NCBI GenBank assembly: GCA_036796435.1
Contig: DAIRCY010000002.1
Span: forward strand, 26,923-90,922
DNA length: 64,000 bases
Origin: JAJYVT01 sp036796435
GTDB lineage: Bacteria > Actinomycetota > Acidimicrobiia > Acidimicrobiales > RAAP-2
Direction: 5' to 3'
Below the pieces are notes generated by a model, which was given only the letters and a program-made list of their open reading frames with translations, did not search any database and was not told where the DNA came from. Positions within the stretch are counted from its first letter, which is position 1; the number at the start of each line of letters is the position of its first letter. Of this stretch, positions 23,993 to 32,347 are shown one piece after another. A program made the position numbers and the translations under genes.

Positions 23993-24583
23993 TCACCCGA
24001 TCCGGTCGAGGAGCTCCAGGGACCTCTGTAGGACGAGGCTGGTGGCCTGCGGGTCGTATGACGGAAGCGAGCTGTCGGTGAAGAGGTGACGGTCGCCTGC
24101 GTACACGTAGAGTGCCGCGAGCTCCGGGCCGACCGTGTCGACGAGCTCTCGCGCTGCGTCGATGTCGCCCTCCAAGCCGAAGAACGGGTCGCGGTCCATC
24201 CCGTGGATCTGGACCGGGACGCCCGGCGGCCAGGCCCCGAACGCCCACTCGCCCGTCACGGGGACACACGCCTCGTAGAGGAGCGCGCCCCTCGCGCCGG
24301 CACGCGTCTGCGCCAGACGCTGAGCGGTCGCCGCACCGAGGGAGAACCCCCCGTAGACGACGCCGGCCGGGAGGTCGGCGACGGCGGCGTCGGCCCGCGC
24401 GTCGATCACGTCGCCGCCGATGCCCTGGAGCAATGCCTGACCCTCCTCGATGCTGGCGGCCTTCCTGCCGTCGTAGAGGTCGGGCGTGTGGACGGCGTGG
24501 CCTCTCGCCCGCAACTCGTCGGAGAACGCCAAGACGCCGTCGGTGAGACCCGCGATGTGGTGGAACAGGACGACCTCTGCCAC
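23993..24583 (-). CDS. Dienelactone hydrolase family alpha/beta-hydrolase
   Basis: A 196-residue alpha/beta-hydrolase of the dienelactone hydrolase type. The nucleophile elbow is GGFSLG (Ser instead of the Cys of classical dienelactone hydrolase), an aspartate is in DRDPFFGLEGD, and the histidine is in YAGDRHLFTD. The start VVLFHHIAGLTDGV is typical of the family's first strand. It lies 21 nt downstream of the MFS gene on the same strand and may be co-transcribed with the arsenic-linked genes. Substrate unknown. Confidence 0.87.
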   Translation of the reverse strand: MAEVVLFHHIAGLTDGVLAFSDELRARGHAVHTPDLYDGRKAASIEEGQALLQGIGGDVIDARADAAVADLPAGVVYGGFSLGAATAQRLAQTRAGARGALLYEACVPVTGEWAFGAWPPGVPVQIHGMDRDPFFGLEGDIDAARELVDTVGPELAALYVYAGDRHLFTDSSLPSYDPQATSLVLQRSLELLDRIG

Positions 24584-24604
24584 GGCTCAGCCTCCTGCCA
24601 CGGC

Positions 24605-26077
24605 TCAGCCGCCTCCCGAGACCTCTTCCAGGCTGCGGCCGCCCGGCTCGGGGATGAGGCGGGTCACCAGGAAACCTACGACCGAGGCGGCCCCGGCGAC
24701 GAAGAGCATCCCTCGGAGTCCGATGCCGGTCTGGAGCACCGGGACGAGGAACACTCCGATGAAGGCGCCCAGCTTCCCGATGCCCGCCGCGATCCCGTGC
24801 CCCGTGGTGCGCACCCGGGTCGGGAAGACCTCCGAAGGCAGGACGAAGGTCGTGGTGTTGGGCCCGAACTCGATGAAGAAATAGCTGATGCCGAACACGG
24901 CGATGAAGGCGCCGAGCACGGAGGTGAGCGGGCCGATCGCACCGAGCGCGATGAAGGCGACGGCCATGACGGCGAAACCGATGAATTGCAGTCGCCGGTG
25001 ACCGATCCGGTCCATCTTGTAGATGGCAAGGAGGTAGCCGGGGACTGCGAAGATCACGAAGAGGGCCAGGGTGAGGGCGAGCTTCTGGATGAGCGTGGCT
25101 GTGGCGTCCACGCTGTGGAGGATCGCGGGAAGAGAGAGCGTGTTGCCGTAATAGGCGTAGTCGAAGAGGAACCACGAGCCTGCCGTACCGATCACGAGAC
25201 GGAGCATCCGCCGGTCTCTGAGGAAGGCGAGGACCGTTGATCGCTGCGATGACAGGGAGCTGGCGAGGGAGCTCGGCGAACTGCGTGTGCCGGTGGCGGT
25301 TGCCGATGACGTGACGCTGTGCGCCGTGAGCACCCCGCCGGTGAACTTGTCGAGCTGCGCCACCGCCAAGCTGCTGCGCCCGCGCACCTGCGCCTGGAAC
25401 CTCGGAGACTCCGGCATCTTGGAGCGCATGTAGATCACCGAGGCGGCCGGCACCGCGCCCAGCGCGAGCAGCAGCCGCCACGTGAGGTCGTGGCTCAATC
25501 CGGAGGCGAGGAGGGTCATTGCGACGAGGGGCCCGACGACGAGTCCCACCGCCTGCATCGAGAAGACGAGCCCCACGAGCTTGCCGCGGTCCCGCCGGTT
25601 CGAATACTCGCTCATGAGGACGGCGGACACGGGGTAGTCACCGCCGATGCCGAGCCCGAGGACGAAGCGTGCGCCGATCAGCCACCCCACGTCGGGCGAC
25701 GCGGCCGACGCTATGGCACCGGCGATCATCACCACGGCGACGACGAGGTAGATGGCGCGGCGACCGACCCGGTCCGCCAGCCGCCCGAAGACAAGGGCTC
25801 CGACGAACGCGCCGAGGATCGCCGCGCCCGTGACCCAGCTCGTGAGGGCGGTGCTCAGGTGCCACTGAGCCTGTGCGAGCACCGCGACCGTGGAGATGAC
25901 GAAGAGGTCGTAGGCGTCGGTGAAGAAGCCGACCCCTGAGACGATCACCGCTCGCCGGTGGAACCGGCTGAGGGGGGCAGCGTCGAGGACGTGCTCGACC
26001 GCCACGGGAGGTGGCGGGGAGCCGGCCACAGGGCCGGGGACGCCAGAATCCGCCGTCTGCTGCTCGAGAGCCGTCAT
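24605..26077 (-). CDS. MFS transporter (sugar/phosphate:H+ symporter type)
   Basis: A 490-residue major facilitator with 12 predicted helices. The loop 2-3 signature is GRLADRVGRRAIYL; STVAVLAQAQWH and GDYPVSAVLMSEYSNRRDRGKL (read as separate segments) are typical of the phosphate:H+ symporter/sugar transporter branch. The central cytosolic loop is long and Ser/Thr-rich. It lies between an aquaporin gene and a hydrolase, downstream of arsI, all on the minus strand. It does not look like the shorter ArsJ; whether it moves phosphate, arsenate or an organic substrate is open. Confidence 0.87.
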   Translation of the reverse strand: MTALEQQTADSGVPGPVAGSPPPPVAVEHVLDAAPLSRFHRRAVIVSGVGFFTDAYDLFVISTVAVLAQAQWHLSTALTSWVTGAAILGAFVGALVFGRLADRVGRRAIYLVVAVVMIAGAIASAASPDVGWLIGARFVLGLGIGGDYPVSAVLMSEYSNRRDRGKLVGLVFSMQAVGLVVGPLVAMTLLASGLSHDLTWRLLLALGAVPAASVIYMRSKMPESPRFQAQVRGRSSLAVAQLDKFTGGVLTAHSVTSSATATGTRSSPSSLASSLSSQRSTVLAFLRDRRMLRLVIGTAGSWFLFDYAYYGNTLSLPAILHSVDATATLIQKLALTLALFVIFAVPGYLLAIYKMDRIGHRRLQFIGFAVMAVAFIALGAIGPLTSVLGAFIAVFGISYFFIEFGPNTTTFVLPSEVFPTRVRTTGHGIAAGIGKLGAFIGVFLVPVLQTGIGLRGMLFVAGAASVVGFLVTRLIPEPGGRSLEEVSGGG

Positions 26078-26239
26078 CGAACCGCTCCCACTCTTGCCCG
26101 TCCAGATGACGGGCTCCTTATCCGGAGGTAATCGTCAGGTGAACGACAGGCGAAAAGTTGGTGAACTGGAGAACGCAGGCGGGTCGGTCTGCCCGCTGCC
26201 GGACGCCGATGATCTCGGCCGCGACGGTCCAGCGGGACT

Positions 26240-26998
26240 TCAGGTCCCCTCCTTCGGGTGCGGCGGCACGACGGCGCTCGCCTGTTCGAGGTCGTGGTGT
26301 GGAAACACCACCTCGGCTGCGTCGGCGGGAGAGACTTTCGGGTAGATCGCCTTGATGACGGCGAAGGCGAGGAGGCCGCCGAGCACCTGGGCGCCGATGA
26401 ACGTGGGTGCTGACGACGGGGCGATGCCGGCGAAGGTGTTGGAGAACATCCGCCCGACGGTGATCGCGGGATTGGCAAAGCTCGTGGAGCTGGTGAAGAA
26501 GTATGCGGCACCGATGTAGGCACCGACGGCCGACGCCGCCATGCGTGCCCTTCCGCTGCGCGCGAGGGCGAAGATGACGAGCACGAGACCGAGGGTGGCG
26601 ACGATCTCCGAAAGGAAGTGCGCACCGCTCGCGCGGTGCTTCGTCGACCAGCTCACCGCCGCGGCGCCGTACATGAGGTTGCCCACGATCGCGCCACCGA
26701 CGCACCCGAAGACCTGCGCGGGGAAATAAGCGAGGGCGTCGCGCCACCTGAGGCCACCGAAGGCTGCGTCGACGAAGGAGACGACCGGATTCAGGTGGGC
26801 ACCCGACACGGGTCCGAACATCAAGATGATCGCGAACAGCCCGGCGGCGGTCGCCGCCGCGTTCTCGAAGAGCTCGAGTCCCACGTCACCCGGCGAGAGC
26901 CGCTGCGCTGCGATCCCCGAGCCGATGACGACCGCCGCCAAGAACGCGCTGCCGAGAAATTCGGCCAAGAGCCGACGCGTCAGCTTGTGTTCTCCCAT
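26240..26998 (-). CDS. aqpS: Aquaporin/MIP family channel, arsenic-associated
   Basis: A 252-residue major intrinsic protein with six helices and both pore loops: GAHLNPVVSF (NPV instead of NPA) and SFANPAITVGRMFSNTFAGI. This sequence type is found in arsenic operons, where the AqpS channel lets As(III) leave the cell. It starts 18 nt downstream of arsI and is followed by the MFS gene after 162 nt. The gene name is by context and family; transport of arsenite is inferred. Confidence 0.87.
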   Translation of the reverse strand: MGEHKLTRRLLAEFLGSAFLAAVVIGSGIAAQRLSPGDVGLELFENAAATAAGLFAIILMFGPVSGAHLNPVVSFVDAAFGGLRWRDALAYFPAQVFGCVGGAIVGNLMYGAAAVSWSTKHRASGAHFLSEIVATLGLVLVIFALARSGRARMAASAVGAYIGAAYFFTSSTSFANPAITVGRMFSNTFAGIAPSSAPTFIGAQVLGGLLAFAVIKAIYPKVSPADAAEVVFPHHDLEQASAVVPPHPKEGT

Positions 26999-27016
26999 GG
27001 GCAGATGGACGGCCCC

Positions 27017-27487
27017 TCAGCAGCAGGCCGGGGAGAAGGCGTGGTCCGTCGAGTCCGGCCTCGAGGTGCAGCATCCGACCGCCTCCTCGCTCGGCCGTCC
27101 GGACGGCTCACTGGGCATCTCGGCGTCGGCGAGCACCGTATAGACCTCCCACGGCTCACCGCCCGGTCCTTGCACCCAGACCTTGTCCTGGAGCGCGTAG
27201 CAGCAAGTGACCTGGTCCTCGACCGCAGTCTCGAGGCCGAGGGCGGCGAGGCGTCGCGTCGCGTCGCCGACCTCGGCTGCACTCTCGACCTCGACCCCGA
27301 GGTGGTTGAGCGACCCCGGCTCTTTCGATGCGTCCTCGATCAGGACCAGCTTGAGCGGCGGGTCGGTGATCGCGAAATTGGCGTACCCAGGCCGCAGCTT
27401 CGCCGGCTCCGACGTGAACAACTTGGAATAGAACGACACCGCCTCGTCGAGGTCGGCGACGTTCAGCGCGAGCTGCACCCTGGACAT
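27017..27487 (-). CDS. arsI: ArsI/CadI-type VOC family metalloenzyme
   Basis: A 156-residue VOC-fold protein of the ArsI/CadI group (ArsI is a C-As lyase degrading methyl-arsenicals; CadI is cadmium-induced). Marks are SRVQLALNVADLDEAVSFYS at the start, NHLGVEVES (metal-ligand His), the vicinal cysteines in TCCYALQDKVWV and GGEPWEVYTVLAD (Glu ligand). The C-terminus is Cys-rich (GCCTSRP, final CC). It is divergent from arsR across a two-dyad operator, supporting metal(loid) control. Confidence 0.9.
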   Translation of the reverse strand: MSRVQLALNVADLDEAVSFYSKLFTSEPAKLRPGYANFAITDPPLKLVLIEDASKEPGSLNHLGVEVESAAEVGDATRRLAALGLETAVEDQVTCCYALQDKVWVQGPGGEPWEVYTVLADAEMPSEPSGRPSEEAVGCCTSRPDSTDHAFSPACC

Positions 27488-27515
27488 GGCACCCTCCAGC
27501 TAGTATCGGAGTTGA

Positions 27516-27545
27516 TCGATGCATCGACCTTAACCGATGCATTGG
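27516..27545. promoter_or_regulatory. Two-dyad operator between arsI and arsR
   Basis: A perfect 12-bp palindrome TCGATGCATCGA (27516-27527) is followed, 18 bp centre to centre, by the related imperfect CCGATGCATTGG (27534-27545). Both share GATGCAT. They lie in the 87-bp divergent gap and would let one ArsR repressor shut both promoters. Confidence 0.65.
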
Positions 27546-27574
27546 CAACTGTCAATGGGTCAATGGGAGGAGCC

Positions 27575-27925
27575 ATGGACAAGCGCAGCGCCAGCATGGA
27601 GGTCCCCGAGGTCTCGGGGTGCTGCCCGACGATCCTGGGGGCCCCCCTCGCCGTCGAGGAAGCTGCCGAACTTGCTCGGGCTTTCTCGGCGCTGGCCGAC
27701 CCCGTTCGCCTGCGAGTGCTCTCGATGCTCGCCTCGGCAGCCCGAGGGGAGGTCTGCGTCTGTGATTTCGTGGGTCCCCTCGGCAGGTCCCAGCCGACGG
27801 TTTCCCACCATCTGAAGATCCTCGGGGAGGCCGGGCTGGTGCACGGAGAGCGCCGCGGCAAGTGGGTGTGGTACTCCCTCGATCGCGGGCGCCTCGGCCG
27901 CCTGCGGTCCGCCCTCGACGCATGA
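27575..27925 (+). CDS. arsR: ArsR-type metalloregulator
   Basis: A 116-residue winged-helix repressor. ARAFSALADPVRLRVLSML is the family's opening helix; the As(III)-binding pair lies in EVCVCDF on helix alpha-3, and a second Cys pair is in SGCCPT near the N-terminus. Recognition helix: GRSQPTVSHHLKILGEAGLV. GGGAGGAG lies just before the ATG at 27575; the long in-frame extension upstream is a shadow. It is divergent from arsI-aqpS and likely represses both sides in the absence of metal(loid). Confidence 0.92.
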   Translation: MDKRSASMEVPEVSGCCPTILGAPLAVEEAAELARAFSALADPVRLRVLSMLASAARGEVCVCDFVGPLGRSQPTVSHHLKILGEAGLVHGERRGKWVWYSLDRGRLGRLRSALDA

Positions 27926-28001
27926 GGGAGCCCGGACCGGGGTTCTCCTTCGCTGGACGGGGCATCGCGATTGCGAAGTCGACCGACGAGTCGAGCAAGT
28001 A

Positions 28002-28253
28002 TCAACGGGTCTGCATGTCTGAAGCGGCCTCGCAGCTCCGAGTTGGTGCTTGCACCGCGATCGGCCGCCACCCGGGCTCCTCCAGAAGTTCGCGCTGGAG
28101 CGCCTCCTCGGCAGACTCGTCCAGCTCGACAGCGCCGCTGAATCCAGCCCAACAGCCGGGTTGCAGCACACCCACCTTGTCCTGACGCAGGTGCATGAGA
28201 AGCCTGCCGTCGGCGGTGACGACGAGCAACATCACCGCACGTCTCGGGTTCAC
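28002..28253 (-). pseudogene. Nudix hydrolase, C-terminally truncated
   Basis: The frame from GTG at 28253 contains a perfect Nudix box (G-x5-E-x7-RELLEEPGW, within residues 40-62), the Mg-binding helix of nucleoside-diphosphate-X hydrolases, but stops after about 83 residues. Nudix enzymes need about 130 or more, so the C-terminal half is missing. Its GTG overlaps the stop of the GDPD reading frame (GTGA at 28250-28253), an operon relic. The composition is visibly less GC-rich than neighbours. Probably non-functional. Confidence 0.7.
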
Positions 28254-28961
28254 TGTTGTATCTGCCGGTGCTCTGTAGCTGAGCAGCAACGGTCCAACGC
28301 CGCCAGTACACGCCCCGGGTCGTCCGAGCAGATCACGTCCACGTCGCTCCGCACAGCGATCTCGATGTCGTCATGGTCCAGGCAGTTCGTCAGCACCTCG
28401 AAGCCTGCCTTGCGAAGGCTGTCGACATCGAGCTTCGGCAGCAAGGGCAAGGCACTGGATGACGTCGAACTCGTCGAACGAGCCAAATGCCGAGACAGTC
28501 TGTCGGTAAAGATGATCGCTCATCCAGGGCTGGAACGGGGGGACGAAGAGGCCAAACCGGGCCTCCGGAACGAGAGCCCGCAACCTGGACAGTGATGGCA
28601 GATGGTGACCCGTGAACTTGACACTGCCCGAAACACCCACAGCTCGGACAGCAGCGGCGATACCTGTCACAAGTGCGTCAGTCGGTAGTCCCTTCACCTC
28701 GAGTTCGAACGCGACCCCAGCAAGAGTCAGGACCTCTTCGAGAAGTGGAACCTGCTCGTCACGAAACTGCTCCCCTCGCCAGCCGCCGGCGCTGAGGGAT
28801 CGCACGTAGGAAAGCTGGCGCTCATGCACCAAGCCGGTCCCATCGGTGGTTCGAGCGAGGTCGTAGTCGTGCATTACGACAAGGTGACCGTCGACCGTCT
28901 GATGCACGTCGAACTCTATGCCGTCGACCCCGAGCTCGCACGCAGCCAGAAAGGCCGCCAC
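28250..28961 (-). pseudogene. Glycerophosphodiester phosphodiesterase, frameshifted and N-terminally truncated
   Basis: Reading from about 28961, VDGIEFDVHQTVDGHLVVMHD and LARTTDGTG are the metal-binding heart of the GDPD family, but the usual N-terminal AHRG...PENT is absent and a stop lies just upstream. Near 28445-28456 the similarity jumps to the next frame: after FDEFDVIQC the expected C-terminal part (KLDVDSLRKAGFEVLTN, DVICSDDPGRVLAAL) continues one base out of phase to the stop at 28250. Two independent lesions argue for a decayed gene, though a sequencing error could cause the frameshift. Confidence 0.75.
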
Positions 28962-29259
28962 CCATTCTGCCTCCCGCGAAAGGGGTAGCGGTCAGCTTGC
29001 GATAACCATCTACTGCGGTTCCTGTTGTGGGCACACGCCCCGTCCCGGTCAGGGCAAGTTTGCGCGCAGCGCTCTCTTGCGGAGCGACCTTTCAGTTCCG
29101 TGGGGCGAACCTGCACCATCCGTCTCGGTCGCCCGAATGAGCAGAGCCGGGGGCCATGCTGAACCCCCGCACCGGCCCCCCCGGCCCCGCAGTGGTCCAC
29201 GAAGAAGTGCCAGCGCTGGCCGGCGCTCGGGGCGTATTTCGCCATCCGCGCCTTCTCGG
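28962..29259. other. Region between decayed GDPD gene and assembly gap
   Basis: No supported gene. It contains one copy of a 21-bp sequence that recurs directly after the gap (29158-29178 and 29270-29290). The last 80 bases before the gap resemble neither neighbour. Probably contig-end sequence. Confidence 0.5.
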
Positions 29260-29290
29260 NNNNNNNNNNGCTGAACCCCCGCACCGGCCC
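29158..29290. repeat. 21-bp direct repeat flanking an assembly gap
   Basis: Identical 21-bp copies at 29158-29178 and 29270-29290, beginning GCTGAACCCCCGCACC, on either side of the N run. In the right copy it encodes LNPRTGP of the VirB4-like protein; in the left copy an ATG precedes the same peptide. It may mark an assembly artefact or a true junction. Confidence 0.85.
29260..29269. other. Assembly gap (10 N)
   Basis: Ten N exactly where the VirB4-like gene should begin; the true length is unknown, so synteny across this point is not secure. Confidence 0.95.
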
Positions 29291-30563
29291 GCGCGTCCCT
29301 GCCCACCAGGTGACCACGCGCCACCTCGGTGCCGCGTATCCGCTCCTGACCGAGGCAGGCCTCGGACACCGCGGTGTGCTCGTGGGACGCGACATGCTCG
29401 GTGGCTCGTTCGTCCACGACCCGTTCGAGCTCTACGCCGCCGGGATCCTTTCCAACCCCAACATGATCGTCTTCGGGCAGATCGGCCGGGGGAAGAGCGC
29501 CTTCGTCAAGACCTATCTGTGGCGGCAGGCGGTGTTCGGACGGCGAGCGTGGGTGGTGGACCCGAAGGGCGAATACGGCGCGCTGGCAGCCGCGTGGGGA
29601 GCGCGGCCGGTTGCGCTCCGCCCCGGCGGTCCCGTTCGGCTGAATCCGCTCGACCCCGGACCGGCAGAGGAAGACTCCGGAGACGCGGTGATCCCGCCGA
29701 GCGGAGCACGTCGGCGACAGGCTGAGGTGCTGGCATCGCTCGCGTCCGCCTGTCTCGGTCGGCATCTCCTTCCTCGTGAGCGGACGGCGACCGATCTCGC
29801 GCTCGCCCAGGCCGCCGGTCTCCAAGGAGCGCCCACGCTCCCTTGCGTCGTCGATGCCCTGCTGGAGCCGAGCCCTGACGGCGCGGCGAGTGTCCGCACC
29901 GACCGTGCCACGTTGCTCGAGGACGGCCGCGATGTCGCGCTCGAGCTGCGCAGGCTGGTGCACGGCGACCTGCGAGGCATGTTCGACGGACCGACGTCTG
30001 ATGGTTTGGACCTCACAGGCACGTTCGTCGCGCTCGATCTGTCCGCCCTCTACAACTCGCCGGCCCTCGGCGTCCTGATGGCCTGCGCGACGGCGTGGCT
30101 GCAGGCGACCCTCGCGCGTCAGGCCGCGGCGAGCGGGAGCGGGCACGTGTTCGTGGTCGTCGACGAAGCGTGGGCGGTGCTGGCGAACCTCGCGGTCGCG
30201 CGGTGGCTCCAGGCGTCCTGGAAGCTCTCGAGGGCGTACGGCGTGGCGAACGTGGCGGTGCTCCACCGGGTTTCGGACCTCCACGCGGTCGGTGCCGTCG
30301 GGTCCGAGCAGGCCTTTCTCGCGAGCGGCCTGCTGGCGGACTCCGAAACGCGCGTCATCTATGGCCAGGCGCCCGGGGAGGTCGGCGCCGCACGCGAGGT
30401 GCTGTCGCTGTCCGAGACCGAGGCCGATGTCGTCCCGCAGCTCCGGCGGGGAACCGCGTTGTGGAAGGTGGGCCGGCGGTCTTTTCTCGTCCAGCACGTC
30501 GTGGGGAGGGCGGAGCGGCACATCGTCGACACCGACGCGGCGATGAGGGCGGCACCGAAGTGA
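29270..30563 (+). CDS. VirB4-like conjugation ATPase, 5' end lost in gap
   Basis: At least 431 residues, open to the gap (the first usable start after it is GTG 29310). P-loop ATPase of the VirB4/TraC-like class: Walker A GQIGRGKSAFVK, Walker B VFVVVDEAWAVL, and VVDPKGEYGAL, the usual motif of conjugative ATPases. It energises pilus assembly or DNA transfer at the inner membrane. Homologous loci place it directly after the SCO6880-like gene; here 8.6 kb and a gap intervene. Its stop overlaps the GTG of the VirD4-like gene (GTGA). Confidence 0.82.
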
Positions 30564-32347
30564 CCGGTCATGAGAGCCTTCTCTTCGCGGCGGGCGCAGT
30601 GGGGGCGGTCCTGGTTTCCGCCCGTCTCGGACGCCACGGCCGCCGCTCGGGCCCCGAGTCGCCCGCGACCCGGGGCCGTTTCGCCGCCCGACGACCGTGT
30701 GCGGCCGAGCCCCGGGGTGCCGGCATCCTGGGCTCGTTTCTCGCCACGCCGGGACCCCAGGCGCGCGGGGAGGGGGCCCGATGGGCTCGCCGTACCGACC
30801 TGCGGTCGCTCGTGTGCACGGGGTCTCGGCGAGGGAGGCTGGTCCTCGGCCACGCAGGCGGCGGCGTGCTTCTCCGCCGCGTCCTCGCGGCGGAACCCGC
30901 ACAGTCCGTTGCGGTCATCGGTCCGACGCAGAGCGGCAAGACGACCGCGCTCGCGGTGCCTGCGATCCTCGGATGGGAGGGGCCGGTCCTCGCGGCGAGC
31001 GTGAAGACGGACCTCGTCCGCGACACGCTCGCGTGGCGCCGACGATGCGGGACGGTGTGGTGCTTCGACCCGGCGGGAACCACGGGTCTGCCGCCGAGCC
31101 CCTGGTCACCGGTCCACGCGGCGCGCACGTGGCCGCTCGCACGTCGGGTGGCAGCCGACCTCACCGAAGCGGCACGCGGTGAGGGCACCACGGCAGACGG
31201 CGAGTTCTGGTACGCGACGGCCACGAAGCTCTTGGCACCCCTCCTCTACGCGGCGGCCGTCTCGGGGAGGACGATGACAGACGTCGTGCGTTGGGTCGAC
31301 ACCCAAGAGACCGAAGAGGTGCTCGACGCCCTCCACGACGCCGGCTCGCCCCAGGCGCTGCAGGCGGCGAGGGCTACCTGGCTGCGCGACGAGCGCCAGA
31401 GGTCCGCCGTGTACACGACCGCTGAGACGGTGCTCGAGCCGTTCGCCNNNNNNNNNNGCAACCTGGTCTGCGCCTGCCCGCCGCCGGAGGCGTTCGCCGA
31501 GCCGGAGGAGCGAGCGCCCCGCCGGCATCTCGACGACACCCCTCCCTACGGGGTGCGTGCCGTCGCCGGCAGACAGACGGGGTTCGAGGTGGGCGACGGC
31601 GAAACCGAAGGGAGCTCCACGGCTGACCCGATCGATCCCGACGCGCTCGTCCGCGGAAGCCACACGCTGTACGTGTGCGCGCCGGCGCACGACCAGCAGC
31701 GACTGCGCGGCTTGTTCGCCGCTCTGGTGGCGCAGACGATCCACGCGGCGTTCGCCGCATGCGCGCGCCGCGCCGCGCCACTCGATCCACCGCTTCTGGT
31801 CGTCCTCGACGAAGCGGCGAACATCGCGCCGCTGAAGGAGCTCGACGGCCTCGCGGCCACGTGCGCCGGCCACGGCGTCCAGCTGGTCACGGTCTGGCAG
31901 GACCTCGCCCAGGTGCGAGCTCGCTACGGGGAGCGCGCGGCGACGGTCATCAACAACCACCTGGCGAAGCTGTTCCTCCCGGGGATCGCCGATCCGGGGA
32001 CGCTCGACTTCGCCAGTCACCTCGCAGGGGACCAGGAGCTCGTGATGCCTTCGGTCACTCACGGCGCGCGCGGCGCGCGGTCGGTGACGACTTCCTCGCA
32101 GGTCCGCCCGCTTCTCCCGCCCGACACCCTCCGCCGCCTTCCCAAGGGTGAGGCGGTGCTCCTGTACGGTGCGTTGCCGCCGGCGCGGGTGAGGCTCCGG
32201 CCGTGGTTCGCGGACCCTGGCCTGCGCGCGCGGCAGGTCACCGCACTCTCCGGCAGCGGGGCGCCGAGGGTGGACGGCGGCGCGGCGCGCAGGCGCTTCC
32301 GCCCGCCCAAGAGCGAGCGGCATGCGGCGTTACAGTCGCGCCCGTGA
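30560..32347 (+). CDS. VirD4/TraG-like coupling protein (contains gap)
   Basis: About 595 residues with ten N inside. An N-terminal hydrophobic segment is followed by the P-loop VIGPTQSGKTTAL and the Walker B LLVVLDEAANIAPLKEL, then QLVTVWQDLAQVRARYGERA, characteristic of TraG/VirD4 coupling ATPases that bring DNA to the channel. The segment after the gap (about 31458-31620) has no obvious counterpart in the family and may be lineage-specific or misassembled. It overlaps both neighbours by 4 nt: GTGA with VirB4-like upstream and GTGA with a ROK kinase downstream. Confidence 0.82.
   Translation: MTGHESLLFAAGAVGAVLVSARLGRHGRRSGPESPATRGRFAARRPCAAEPRGAGILGSFLATPGPQARGEGARWARRTDLRSLVCTGSRRGRLVLGHAGGGVLLRRVLAAEPAQSVAVIGPTQSGKTTALAVPAILGWEGPVLAASVKTDLVRDTLAWRRRCGTVWCFDPAGTTGLPPSPWSPVHAARTWPLARRVAADLTEAARGEGTTADGEFWYATATKLLAPLLYAAAVSGRTMTDVVRWVDTQETEEVLDALHDAGSPQALQAARATWLRDERQRSAVYTTAETVLEPFAXXXXNLVCACPPPEAFAEPEERAPRRHLDDTPPYGVRAVAGRQTGFEVGDGETEGSSTADPIDPDALVRGSHTLYVCAPAHDQQRLRGLFAALVAQTIHAAFAACARRAAPLDPPLLVVLDEAANIAPLKELDGLAATCAGHGVQLVTVWQDLAQVRARYGERAATVINNHLAKLFLPGIADPGTLDFASHLAGDQELVMPSVTHGARGARSVTTSSQVRPLLPPDTLRRLPKGEAVLLYGALPPARVRLRPWFADPGLRARQVTALSGSGAPRVDGGAARRRFRPPKSERHAALQSRP
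31448..31457. other. Assembly gap (10 N) inside the VirD4-like gene
   Basis: Ten N; the frame happens to stay open across it, but real length and sequence are unknown. Confidence 0.95.

Noticed and set aside
24086..25240. Plus-strand frame of about 384 codons rich in Asp, Glu and Arg
   Set aside because: Antisense to the MFS transporter and hydrolase; composition typical of shadows.
17094..32347. Complete integrative conjugative element
   Set aside because: No integrase, relaxase or flanking tRNA repeat was found; tRNA-Arg at 33227 shows no second copy of its end in the window.
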